Part shown: positions 53,178 through 60,891 of the stretch, in pieces | How the letters are laid out: the number at the start of each line of letters is the position of its first letter | How positions within the stretch are numbered: the stretch's first letter is position 1 | Source: Flavobacterium sp. ENC | Lineage (GTDB): Bacteria > Bacteroidota > Bacteroidia > Flavobacteriales > Flavobacteriaceae | Length of the DNA: 64,000 nt | NCBI RefSeq assembly: GCF_020991415.1 | Contig: NZ_JAJMOY010000006.1 | Span: 186,001 to 250,000 of the forward strand | Reading direction: 5' to 3' | Notes under the pieces: model-generated | Seen by the model: the letters and a program-made list of their open reading frames with translations, nothing else | Told to the model about the DNA's origin: nothing | Database searches by the model: none | Program-made: the position numbers and the translations under genes

Positions 53178-54362
53178 TTAAATACTTCTTTTAATTCCCA
53201 TTTCAAGGCCTCTCAATTCAGCAAGACCTCTTAAACGGCCAATTCCTGAATATCCGGGATTGGTTTTTTTATGCAGATCGTCCAGCATCTGGTGTCCGTG
53301 ATCGGGACGCATCGGTAAATTGCTGCCGTTTCTTTTTTCAACTTCCAAAATAGCTTTGACCACTTCGTACATATCGACATTACCTTCGAGATGATTGGCT
53401 TCGTAGAAACTTCCTTCTTCGTCTCTTTCAGTACTTCTTAAGTGAATAAAATTCATTTTATCACCATGACGTCTTACAATTCCCGGCAAATCATTATCTG
53501 CGCGTACGCCATAAGAACCGGTACACATCGTAAATCCGTTTGATTTGGAATCTATGGCGGCCATCAGTTCAATCAGATCTTCTTCGGTACTCACGACTCT
53601 TGGTAATCCTAAAATCGGGTAGGGCGGATCGTCCGGATGGATGGCCATCAGTACACCTGCTTTTTCTGCAACAGGAATAATTTCTCTTAAAAAAAAGAAG
53701 AGATTATCCTTCAGTTTTTGCCTGTCGATATGGTTGTAACCGCTTAAGGTTACCAGAAAATCTTCTACTGAATATGCTTCTTCCGCACCCGGAAGTCCGG
53801 CCAGAATGTTCTGCTGTAACTTTACCTTATCAGCATCAGTCATGGCTTCGAAGTATTTCGTCGCTTTTTCAATCTGTGTCTGCGAATATATTTCTTCAGC
53901 TCCCGGTCTTTTCAAAATAAACAGTTCGAAAGCAGCAAAAGCGTTAATGTCAAAACGCAATGCTTTAGATCCGTCAGGCATTTCATAAGACAAATCGGTT
54001 CTGGACCAGTCTAAAACCGGCATGAAATTATAACAAATGCATTTTATGCCGCACAAGGCAAGATTTCGGATACTTTCTTTGTAGTTTTCAATGTACTGCA
54101 GGTACTTTCCGGTTTGTTTTTTAATGTCTTCATGCACCGGAATACTTTCGACAACCGACCATACCAAACCAGAAGGACCTTCTTTCGGATCTCCATTTTT
54201 ATGTTCAATCTCAACTTTTCGCTTTAGTATTTCCTCTATCTGCCATACTTCCCCATTTGGGATATGGTGCAGTGCCGTCACAATTCCGGTTGCTCCGGTT
54301 TGTAAAATATCTTGTAAAGAAACCGGATCGTTTGGTCCGAACCATCTTAACGTTTGTTCCAT
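53178..54362 (-). CDS. uxuA: D-mannonate dehydratase UxuA
   Basis: Dehydrates D-mannonate to 2-keto-3-deoxygluconate (KDG). 394 residues, TIM barrel. Family motifs: TLRWFGPNDPVSLQDILQTGATGIVTALHHIP at the N-terminus, CYNFMPVLDWSRTDL, the metal-ligand regions MAIHPDDPPYPILGLPR, TMCTGSYGVR, NFIHLRS and LPMRPDHGHQML. Last gene of the YhcH-Eda-SDR-UxuA operon (25 bases after the SDR gene). Works on the product of the neighbouring oxidoreductase. Confidence 0.95.
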   Translation of the reverse strand: MEQTLRWFGPNDPVSLQDILQTGATGIVTALHHIPNGEVWQIEEILKRKVEIEHKNGDPKEGPSGLVWSVVESIPVHEDIKKQTGKYLQYIENYKESIRNLALCGIKCICYNFMPVLDWSRTDLSYEMPDGSKALRFDINAFAAFELFILKRPGAEEIYSQTQIEKATKYFEAMTDADKVKLQQNILAGLPGAEEAYSVEDFLVTLSGYNHIDRQKLKDNLFFFLREIIPVAEKAGVLMAIHPDDPPYPILGLPRVVSTEEDLIELMAAIDSKSNGFTMCTGSYGVRADNDLPGIVRRHGDKMNFIHLRSTERDEEGSFYEANHLEGNVDMYEVVKAILEVEKRNGSNLPMRPDHGHQMLDDLHKKTNPGYSGIGRLRGLAELRGLEMGIKRSI

Positions 54363-54387
54363 TCCATTTTATTATTTGGTAGTTATT

Positions 54388-55200
54388 TTAAATACTTGTT
54401 GCAGCAAAGCCTCCATCCACTTTCAGGATGGTTCCTGTTACAAATTTTGACATATCACTGCATAAAAACAATAATGCGCCGTCTATATCCTGAGGGGTTC
54501 CAAAGCGTCCCATTGGAGTATGTTCGATGATTTTTTCGCCCCTTGGTGTCAGTTTTCCCTCCGGGGTAAGCAATAAGGCACGGTTTTGTTCTCCGATAAA
54601 AAAGCCCGGTGAAATGGCATTGACGCGAATCCCTTCCCCATATTTGGTAGCCAGTTCGACCGACATCCATTGCGTGAAATTATCGATTGCTGCTTTTGAA
54701 GCTGAGTAACCCACGACTCTGGTCAAAGGTCTTTGTGCCGATGCTGATGAAATATTGATAATGATTCCTTCTTTCTGTTTCGCAAAAAGTGCTGAAAATA
54801 CCTGAGACGGAAGCATGGTTCCTATTATGTTTAAATCAACCACCTTTTGTAAGTCTTCGGTTTTTAAATCATAAATCGCCTGATCCGGACTAATCGTCGC
54901 TCCGGGCATATTTCCACCGGCAGCATTAATCAGAATATCCAGACGGCCGTATTTTTCTACTATTAAATCTTTGGCTTTTTCTAAGTCTTCTTTGTTGAGT
55001 ACATTCGCCTGAATGGCAAATGCTTTTCCTCCGTTTTTTTCAATTTCCGCTACGGTAGCATTGGCTTTTTCGAGAGATTGGGACACGATTCCGGTGATAA
55101 CGCCCTGTTTGGCCAGCACGTTTGCCATATTGCTTCCCAGTACGCCGGCGCCGCCTGTAATAAGGGCAATTTTTCCTTTAAGGTTAAAGATTGAATCCAT
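54388..55200 (-). CDS. SDR oxidoreductase, probable D-mannonate oxidoreductase (fructuronate reductase)
   Basis: 270 residues of the short-chain dehydrogenase family: cofactor motif ITGGAGVLGSNMA, NAAGGNMPG, catalytic Ser in INISSASAQ and YSASKAA (Tyr and Lys), and C-terminal VTGTILKVDGGF. Position directly before uxuA indicates reduction of fructuronate to mannonate. The NAAGGNMPGAT insert resembles YjmF-like mannonate oxidoreductases. A KduD role (2-keto-3-deoxy-5-ketouronate reduction) is possible, as no separate kduD gene is seen. Confidence 0.87.
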   Translation of the reverse strand: MDSIFNLKGKIALITGGAGVLGSNMANVLAKQGVITGIVSQSLEKANATVAEIEKNGGKAFAIQANVLNKEDLEKAKDLIVEKYGRLDILINAAGGNMPGATISPDQAIYDLKTEDLQKVVDLNIIGTMLPSQVFSALFAKQKEGIIINISSASAQRPLTRVVGYSASKAAIDNFTQWMSVELATKYGEGIRVNAISPGFFIGEQNRALLLTPEGKLTPRGEKIIEHTPMGRFGTPQDIDGALLFLCSDMSKFVTGTILKVDGGFAATSI

Positions 55201-55217
55201 ATTTGAGTTACTATAAT

Positions 55218-55883
55218 TTATTTTTTTCTGATGGTTTCAATCAAAGACAAAACCCTTACTGTTTCTTTTTCGATGGTATCATATGCTTCGTGTTCCATCA
55301 CTTTTTTACTGATCAGTCTGCTTCCCATTCCCACTGCTGAAACTCCTGCTGTAAACCAGCTTTGAATGCTTTGCAGGGTGGTGTCCACACCTCCGGTAGG
55401 CATAAAAATCAGGTTTGGGAAAATATCTTTTATGCCGCTCAGGAAATCCGGCCCTAAGATGTTTCCGGGGAAAAGTTTAATGAATTTAATTCCGGCATTT
55501 TCGGCGGTTATAATTTCAGTTGGCGTCATACAGCCCGGCGCATACAACATTTCTTTGCTTCTGAGGAAATCAGATACTTCGCCAACAAAGCCGGGACTTA
55601 TAAAAAAATCAGCTCCGATATTGTAAAATTCTTCTGCCTGTTCGATATTTTTTATGGTACCGATTCCTAAAAGCATTCCCGGCATTTCAGCATTTCGTAT
55701 TTCGACCATTTTCCGGAAATTGGAGGCTGCTTCCGGACCTCTGTTGGTGTATTCAACCGCTTTGATTCCGGATTTGTAAAGTACACGCAATACTTCGATA
55801 CTTTTGCTCTCATTGGTATTGAAATACAAAGGAAGAATTCCTTGTTTTACAATCACATCTATGGTATTCTGAATAGTATTCAT
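55218..55883 (-). CDS. eda: KDPG/KHG aldolase
   Basis: Splits 2-keto-3-deoxy-6-phosphogluconate to pyruvate and glyceraldehyde-3-phosphate. 221 residues, class I TIM-barrel aldolase: AVEYTNRGPEA, LLGIGTIKN, ADFFISPGF, APGCMTPTEI and Schiff-base Lys136 in FIKLFPGN, then MPTGGVD and GVSAVGMGSRL. It needs KDG kinase to make its substrate, but no kinase gene lies in this window. Seventeen bases before the SDR gene. Confidence 0.94.
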   Translation of the reverse strand: MNTIQNTIDVIVKQGILPLYFNTNESKSIEVLRVLYKSGIKAVEYTNRGPEAASNFRKMVEIRNAEMPGMLLGIGTIKNIEQAEEFYNIGADFFISPGFVGEVSDFLRSKEMLYAPGCMTPTEIITAENAGIKFIKLFPGNILGPDFLSGIKDIFPNLIFMPTGGVDTTLQSIQSWFTAGVSAVGMGSRLISKKVMEHEAYDTIEKETVRVLSLIETIRKK

Positions 55884-55886
55884 AGC

Positions 55887-56336
55887 TTATATTTTTACTT
55901 TAAAAACGATTTTTTTTAATATTCCTTCGCCAATCATGGCGGCGTGTACATCTTCAGGAAACAAAATGGCGAACTGTTTTTCCTGCAATTGGAAATACAT
56001 ATCGGGGGCATCATGAAAAAAACGAACGTCTTTTTCGTCACTGTAGTCACCGTTTGGATGGGTACATTTTTCTCTCGGTTTCCAGGCGTAAGTTTCCGGT
56101 CCTTTAACGGAAATCTGAATGTCAATATTTTTATCGTGGCATTCAAAACCTTTTATGCTTTCTTCTCTGGTGGTTCCTTCACCGGCAATTACGATTATTT
56201 TTAAACCTTCCGAAATTTCAAAACTTCCTTCTTCCAGTTTTGACAGATCATTTTGGTTTACGTAATCAAATGCTTTTTTAAAATTCGGATGCAGACTGTA
56301 ATATTTTGTAGCGTTGTGTAATGAATCTATTATCAT
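55887..56336 (-). CDS. YhcH/YjgK/YiaL family cupin
   Basis: 149 residues. Family signature: FECHDKNIDIQISVKGPETYAWKP, RFFHDAPDMYFQLQEKQFAILFPEDVHAAMIGEGILKKIVFKVKI with the metal-binding His/Glu pattern of this cupin family. Members are found in sialate, uronate and beta-galactoside loci; the E. coli member YhcH/NanQ has been described as a sialic-acid anomerase, so a uronate-anomer or isomer role is conceivable here. First gene of the uxu operon, three bases before eda. Confidence 0.9.
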   Translation of the reverse strand: MIIDSLHNATKYYSLHPNFKKAFDYVNQNDLSKLEEGSFEISEGLKIIVIAGEGTTREESIKGFECHDKNIDIQISVKGPETYAWKPREKCTHPNGDYSDEKDVRFFHDAPDMYFQLQEKQFAILFPEDVHAAMIGEGILKKIVFKVKI

Positions 56337-56414
56337 TTGGTCCGTTTTATATAGGTTTGGTTGTCTTGTGTTAAAGTCGTTCTGCTGTTTTAAAAGTACA
56401 GGGTGTGTTTCTTT

Positions 56415-56428
56415 CGTGTACGCACACG
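56415..56428. promoter_or_regulatory. LacI-type operator with central CG
   Basis: CGTGTACGCACACG has five-base arms CGTGT/ACACG around a centre containing CG, as in LacI-family operators. It sits just downstream of the - strand -7 element at 56437-56444, so bound LacI would block the uxu operon start. Confidence 0.6.
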
Positions 56429-56436
56429 GTTTTTTA

Positions 56437-56444
56437 CAAATGTA
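56437..56444 (-). promoter_or_regulatory. -7 promoter element of the YhcH-eda-SDR-uxuA operon
   Basis: TACATTTG on the - strand matches TAnnTTTG. A TTTG at 56460-56463 on the same strand is 15 bases upstream, slightly shorter than the usual spacing. Predicted start near 56430 gives a ~95-base leader. Confidence 0.55.
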
Positions 56445-56468
56445 TGTAAAAAGTTAACTCAAACCATT

Positions 56469-56476
56469 TATCTTTG
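56469..56476 (+). promoter_or_regulatory. -7 promoter element of the lacI-type gene
   Basis: TATCTTTG on the + strand matches TAnnTTTG. It covers the TTG codon at 56474 that would otherwise be taken as the lacI start, so the real start codon may be further downstream. Confidence 0.45.
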
Positions 56477-57565
56477 ATAAAAAAAATTAAATTTACACAC
56501 TTACGGAATCTTTTTAACTTAAAGACAAACAATATCATAACGATTAAAAAAATAGCAGAATTAGCCAGTGTTTCTCCCGGAACAGTGGACAGGATTATCC
56601 ATAATCGCGGACAGGTGACGCAGGAAAATGTGGATAAAGTAAATGCTATCATTGAAAAATACGGCTACAAAAGAAATATTCTGGCGAGTAATCTGGCCTT
56701 AAATAAAAAATTTCATTTTGCAGTCTTTTTGCCCAAGTATGAAAATCTCGAATACTGGAAAAGCCAGATTGCCGGAATCGAAAAAGCAGCAATTGAATTC
56801 CGCAAGTTCGGAGTGGTACTGGATTATTTTTTCTACGATTTTGATACGGCTTCTTTTAAGGAATCGGTCCAAAAAGTCCTGGATTTTGAATGTGACGGAC
56901 TGTTGTTTGCGCCTATATTTTACGATGAATCCATTCGTTTTTTAAATGAATATAAAAAAAAGAACATTCCGGTCGTGATGATTGATTCCCATATTAAAAG
57001 CAATCAGGAACATGCTTACGTGGGACAGGACGCTTTTCAGAGTGGTTATCTGGCCGGAAGACTGATTAGTTTTGCAGTGAAAAACGAAAGACAGGTACTG
57101 ATTTTTAAGATTACCCGTGAAATAGAAAGCACTTCGGTTTATTTGCAGCGTATCGACGGATTTTATTCTTTCTTTAAGGACAACAGTGAACTCACTAATT
57201 TCAAGTTCTCGGAAGTGACGATTAAAGATTCGGGGATTGATCAGTTGAATATGGATTTGTTTTCAGGTGTTAACAGCATTTTTGTGCCTAATTCCAGGGC
57301 TTATATTGTGGCCCGGTTTTTAGAAAAAAACAATATCAAAGGAATCCGTATTATTGGTTACGATCTGCTGACAGAAAATATAGAATATTTAAATAAAGGA
57401 ATAATTGATTTTCTGATCAACCAAAGACCCGAAGAACAGGGCTATACGGGAATCAATCATTTGTATAAAAAATTAGTTTTACAGGAAACGATAGAAAGTA
57501 CCCATTATATTCCGCTGGAAATCATTTTGAAGGAAAACTATTTTCCGGTTAAGAAAACAGTTTAA
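56474..57565 (+). CDS. LacI-family transcriptional regulator of uronate genes
   Basis: Up to 363 residues. HTH: ITIKKIAELASVSPGTVDRIIHNRGQVTQENVDKVNAIIEKYGY, then a PBP1-like ligand domain (FHFAVFLPKYENLEYWKSQIAGIEKAA, DGLLFAPIFYDES, IPVVMIDSHI, GQDAFQSGYLAGRLI, IRIIGYDLLTENIEYLNKG). Divergent from the uxu operon with a palindrome between them, so it likely represses that operon. The start is unclear: there is no ATG before the HTH. TTG 56474 is the only standard start and overlaps a promoter-like element; family alignment suggests initiation near the ATC/ATA codons at 56534-56537. Confidence 0.88.
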   Translation: MIKKIKFTHLRNLFNLKTNNIITIKKIAELASVSPGTVDRIIHNRGQVTQENVDKVNAIIEKYGYKRNILASNLALNKKFHFAVFLPKYENLEYWKSQIAGIEKAAIEFRKFGVVLDYFFYDFDTASFKESVQKVLDFECDGLLFAPIFYDESIRFLNEYKKKNIPVVMIDSHIKSNQEHAYVGQDAFQSGYLAGRLISFAVKNERQVLIFKITREIESTSVYLQRIDGFYSFFKDNSELTNFKFSEVTIKDSGIDQLNMDLFSGVNSIFVPNSRAYIVARFLEKNNIKGIRIIGYDLLTENIEYLNKGIIDFLINQRPEEQGYTGINHLYKKLVLQETIESTHYIPLEIILKENYFPVKKTV

Positions 57566-57569
57566 ATGT

Positions 57570-57605
57570 AAACCCGACAGGTTTTTAAAACCTGTCGGGT
57601 TTAAA
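57570..57605. terminator. Bidirectional hairpin between lacI and DUF4861 genes
   Basis: AAACCCGACAGG (57570-57581) pairs with CCTGTCGGGTTT (57591-57602). The loop TTTTTAAAA and ACAGG core match the hairpin at 11852-11890. Confidence 0.8.
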
Positions 57606-57606
57606 A

Positions 57607-58773
57607 TTATTTCTTCACCTTAACAACCAGAGGATTATTTATTTTCTTGGCAAAGGAACTTAAATACGTTTCCCATTCTTTTTGAGTTTTAAAAGGGCTT
57701 CCTTTTTTCCATCCAAAACCTGCGTAGTAGACCACTTTGTGTTTTTTTACTTTTAAATTCCCGTACAGATTACTCAGATCTGCTTCATCAGTAATGTGAT
57801 TGTCAAAAGCGGTCAGCGTACCTTTTGGAGCTACAAGACCGGTTCCGATTTCAGAGTCGTCAATAGGTTCCCAGTGGCTTAGCCAGCCTTCTTCTACGTT
57901 CGTTCCGATAGTACCCTTTTTATCGTGAAGCGTTATTCCGGCAGCAATGTTTTTGGTCCCTTTAATGGAGATTTCAAAACGCGAAAGATAACTTCCGTAA
58001 TCCAGACTGATCAGTTTAGATTCGGTTATTTTACGGCCATTGGCATCCCACTTGGCATAGGTTAGTATGAAACTGGTTCGTATCGGGCCTGTGGTAATGG
58101 TTTTCCAGCTGATGAAATTCTTGGAAAAATAATATTTTCTTTTCTCATTCACAGCAATTCCTCCAATTCCGCGGCTGTCTCCCACATGAAAGTTATCTAA
58201 ACCTTCACCCGTATCTTTGTGGTACGTTCCGGTTCCTAAAGTGGCTTTTTCGTACCATTTATTGATAATTGGATAGTCGACCCTTTTAAGCCAGGCATCA
58301 ATTCCGCTGGTCAGCGTTCCGCCCGGAATTTTGTCTTCCACCATTTTTTGTGCTACGGGGCCATAAGTCCTGAAAGCCACTTTGTTGTTCTCCCAGGCAT
58401 AATCGTCGGTACGTTCCGGAACAAATCTCGAATAACAATTGATGTTTTTGGAGTCCGCAGCATCCGAGGGCACAATTTCATACTCTTTTTCAGAAGAAGC
58501 ACTAATTTTTGGCTGAAACAATAAAACATCAGCGTTGCCATCGCCATCATTATCGACAGACTGGCTTTCTAAAGATAAACCGGACTTTGTTTCTTTGACG
58601 GCATAATTTTCAAGTTTAGCGGAAGAAGGGAGTCCCAGTGATTTTTTGGTTAATTCGACCGTTTCAAATTCTCGGTCTGCAGGAAGCAAATTAGTAACGG
58701 TTACTATTTTGTTCTGAGCGTAAGCGGCAAAATTACAGGCCAGTATAGCGGTTAATAAAAGGTGTTTTTTCAA
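57607..58773 (-). CDS. DUF4861 family secreted protein, full-length form
   Basis: 388 residues with signal peptide (FAAYAQ). N-terminal ~100 residues form a beta-rich domain (IVTVTNLLPADREFETVEL, DNDGDGNADVLLFQP), then the DUF4861 core: RFVPERTDDYAWENNKVAFRTYGP, GIDAWLKRVDYPIINKWY, YHKDTGEGLDNFHVGDSRGIGGIAV, and the C-terminal VVYYAGFGWKKG. Conserved His, Asp and Glu residues in YHKDTGEGLDNFH could be catalytic. The family is common in uronate-glycan loci, but its reaction is unknown to me. Convergent with lacI and divergent from the NUDIX gene. Confidence 0.88.
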   Translation of the reverse strand: MKKHLLLTAILACNFAAYAQNKIVTVTNLLPADREFETVELTKKSLGLPSSAKLENYAVKETKSGLSLESQSVDNDGDGNADVLLFQPKISASSEKEYEIVPSDAADSKNINCYSRFVPERTDDYAWENNKVAFRTYGPVAQKMVEDKIPGGTLTSGIDAWLKRVDYPIINKWYEKATLGTGTYHKDTGEGLDNFHVGDSRGIGGIAVNEKRKYYFSKNFISWKTITTGPIRTSFILTYAKWDANGRKITESKLISLDYGSYLSRFEISIKGTKNIAAGITLHDKKGTIGTNVEEGWLSHWEPIDDSEIGTGLVAPKGTLTAFDNHITDEADLSNLYGNLKVKKHKVVYYAGFGWKKGSPFKTQKEWETYLSSFAKKINNPLVVKVKK

Positions 58774-58921
58774 AATAGTATTGTTTTTAATTTATTTAAA
58801 AGAAAATGTTTTATGAATTATAAATTTACAAATCAATTACCGGAAAAGAATACAAAATTGGAGTAAAAATGTACAGAAGACCGAAATAAAAGTATTACAT
58901 TAAAAAGTTTATAATTGTAAT

Positions 58922-58953
58922 TTACGTAAGATAAAGTATTTATCTTTATGTAA
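58922..58953. promoter_or_regulatory. Palindrome before the NUDIX gene
   Basis: Core AAGATAAA-GTA-TTTATCTT (58928-58946) is perfect; flanks TTACGT and ATGTAA extend it imperfectly. It lies about 25 bases before the NUDIX ATG and could be an operator or RNA hairpin. Confidence 0.45.
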
Positions 58954-58976
58954 GTAAAAATTCAATAATAATCTCG

Positions 58977-59453
58977 ATGAAACAAAGCGCCGGCATATTA
59001 CTCTACAAATTCATAGATAAAACCATTTATTTTTTACTGGTTCATCCGGGAGGTCCCTTTTGGAAAAATAAGGATCTGGAAAGCTGGTCCATTCCAAAAG
59101 GCGAATTCACAGCTGACGAAGAACCTTTGCCTGCGGCGAAGCGTGAGTTTAAGGAAGAAACCGGTTTCGGACTGGAAGCAGAATCAGAAGAAGATTTTAT
59201 TGCCCTGGAATCCGTAAAACTCAAATCCGGCAAAACGGTTTTGGCATGGGCCTTAGAATTTGACATTGATGTGACTTTGGTCAAAAGCAATGATTTTGAA
59301 ATGGAATGGCCGCCCAAATCCGGAAGTATTAAAAACTTTCCGGAAATTGATAAAGCGGAATGGTTTCAAACCGACGAAGCATTGAAGAAAATAAATCCCG
59401 CACAGGCTGATTTTATCATACAGATCGTTTCAAAAATTTCTTCTTCCCTTTAA
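58977..59453 (+). CDS. NUDIX hydrolase
   Basis: 158 residues. The Nudix box GEFTADEEPLPAAKREFKEETGF (about residues 42-64) fits GX5EX7REUXEEXGU exactly, so the Mg2+-binding glutamates are intact. N-terminal SAGILLYKFIDKTIYFLLVHPGGPFW and the WSIPKGE strand are family-typical and resemble the Ap4A/NTP-type branch. Substrate not predictable. Single gene followed 66 bases later by the HAD gene. Confidence 0.93.
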   Translation: MKQSAGILLYKFIDKTIYFLLVHPGGPFWKNKDLESWSIPKGEFTADEEPLPAAKREFKEETGFGLEAESEEDFIALESVKLKSGKTVLAWALEFDIDVTLVKSNDFEMEWPPKSGSIKNFPEIDKAEWFQTDEALKKINPAQADFIIQIVSKISSSL

Positions 59454-59519
59454 AATATACCCGTAGTAGAGCATATTTTTTGTAAATTACATTCTTGTTT
59501 TAAAATGTAAATAAAGAGT

Positions 59520-60158
59520 ATGGAAGTTAAAGGTATAATTTTCGATTGTGACGGTGTTCTGGTAGATACAGAAAAAATTGGTAACGGAATTTTGCTGGAA
59601 ATGGCAGCGGAACATGGTTTCGAAATGAAATTGGAAGACGCCTATCGCGATTTTAACGGGCGGAATTTAAAAGAATGCTTTTTACATATAGAAGAAGCCA
59701 TTGCCAAAAAACTTCCGGATAGTTTTGAGAGTGAATACCGCCAAAGAAGCTTTGAAGCCTTCAGAACGCAGGTGAAACCTATGGAAGGTGTTGTTTCATT
59801 TCTGAATAGTTTGAAAATTCCGTATTGCGTGGCTTCCAGCGGTCCGGTTGATAAAATCAGGCTGAATCTGGAAGTGGCTGGATTACTGGACAAATTCGAA
59901 AATAAAATATTCAGTTCTTACGACATTAAAAGCTGGAAACCGGATCCGGGAATATTTCTGCACGCCGCCAAAGAAATGGGTTTTGAAGTAAAAGATTGCA
60001 TTGTAATCGAAGACAGCAAAGCAGGGGTAATGGCAGGAAAGAAAGGCGGTTTTAAAGTGTATGGTTTTGCAAATGGATTCAATGATCAGGATTTAGAAAA
60101 AGAAGGCGCCGTGCTTTTTAGGAGTTATGAGGAGTTAGCGACGATGATTGGGGTTTAG
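59520..60158 (+). CDS. HAD-superfamily hydrolase, beta-phosphoglucomutase-like
   Basis: 212 residues. HAD motif I FDCDGVLVDTE (nucleophile Asp10, Asp12), cap domain about 16-85, motif II VASSGP, motif III KPDPGIF and motif IV VIEDSKAGVMAGKKGG. Belongs to the phosphatase/phosphomutase group that acts on sugar phosphates. Which sugar is unknown. The stop runs directly into a tandem-repeat block. Confidence 0.92.
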   Translation: MEVKGIIFDCDGVLVDTEKIGNGILLEMAAEHGFEMKLEDAYRDFNGRNLKECFLHIEEAIAKKLPDSFESEYRQRSFEAFRTQVKPMEGVVSFLNSLKIPYCVASSGPVDKIRLNLEVAGLLDKFENKIFSSYDIKSWKPDPGIFLHAAKEMGFEVKDCIVIEDSKAGVMAGKKGGFKVYGFANGFNDQDLEKEGAVLFRSYEELATMIGV

Positions 60159-60241
60159 GTTTTAAGTTTCAGGTTTTAAGTTTCAGGTTTTAAGTTTCAG
60201 GTTTTAAGTTTCAGGTTTCAGGTTTCAGGTTTCAGGTTTCA
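60158..60241 (+). repeat. Tandem repeat: four 14-mers then four 7-mers
   Basis: GGTTTTAAGTTTCA repeats four times without error (60158-60213), then GGTTTCA four times (60214-60241), continuing as AAGTTTC/AGTTTTCAG words to about 60270. The first base overlaps the HAD stop codon. Confidence 0.95.
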
Positions 60242-60250
60242 AGTTTCAAG

Positions 60251-60405
60251 TTTTCAGTCTCAGTTTTCAGGGGGCTGTGGTACATTTGTCACGTTGAGCG
60301 GAGTCGAAACGCGTTTCTATTGTAAAGTTTAGGTTTTTAGTCTCAGTTTTCAGTGGGTTACACTAGATTTGTCACGTTGAGCGGAGTCGAAACGCGTTTC
60401 TATTG
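60251..60405 (+). repeat. Two 83-bp direct repeats with a 39-bp identical core
   Basis: Bases 60284-60322 and 60367-60405 are identical (core TCACGTTGAGCGGAGTCGA). Both are preceded by a GTCTCAGTTTTCAG word. A diverged third relative starts at about 60433 (GTCATTTCGACCGAAGGAG). Confidence 0.9.
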
Positions 60406-60891
60406 GAAATTTTAGGTTTTCAGTTTTCAGTTTGTGCGGAAGCTTTGTCATTTCGACCGAAGGAGACCCGAGCGATAGCGAACAGACGAAGTAAACCACA
60501 CAATTGACTATAATACATTGTGATTTCTTTAGAATAATTTGGCTTTGGAAAGTTTAGGTCCATTAGTCCATTTCAAACCTTAAATAGCACATCCCACATT
60601 TTACACTCCCACATTCCAAAATTATCGCATCATCACATTTTCTAATTATCAAATTCCCCTAATTCTCTCATTATCCAATTGATATATGAATGTAATTTGT
60701 TACAATAAAATAAATTTTTATATATTTGAATTTAGATATTCGTTTTTTTTGTGACGTAAAATAATATATTGTCAATATTAGTGTTAATAAACAAACGATT
60801 TGTTTTGTGTAAAAGCGACTTCTCCCAAAAGGATTGTTTTTACGATTGTGGTTTTTACAAGCCATGATAATAACCTACACACCAAAATAAA
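60406..60891. other. AT-rich leader region before the propeller regulator
   Basis: After the third, diverged repeat (to about 60490) there are short runs such as ATCCCACATTTTACACTCCCACATTCC and AATTATC words (60585-60680) with no gene. The last ~150 bases are AT-rich and probably hold the promoter of the gene at 60892, but I find no clean TAnnTTTG match. Confidence 0.5.

Noticed and set aside
60158..60405. CRISPR or integron-like array
   Set aside because: Perfect tandem 14-mers and 7-mers have no spacers; the 83-bp repeats occur only twice; no integrase is present.
60671..60865. 64-codon - strand frame in the AT-rich gap before the propeller regulator
   Set aside because: Low-complexity composition rich in Ile, Tyr and Lys, no neighbours or motif; likely chance.
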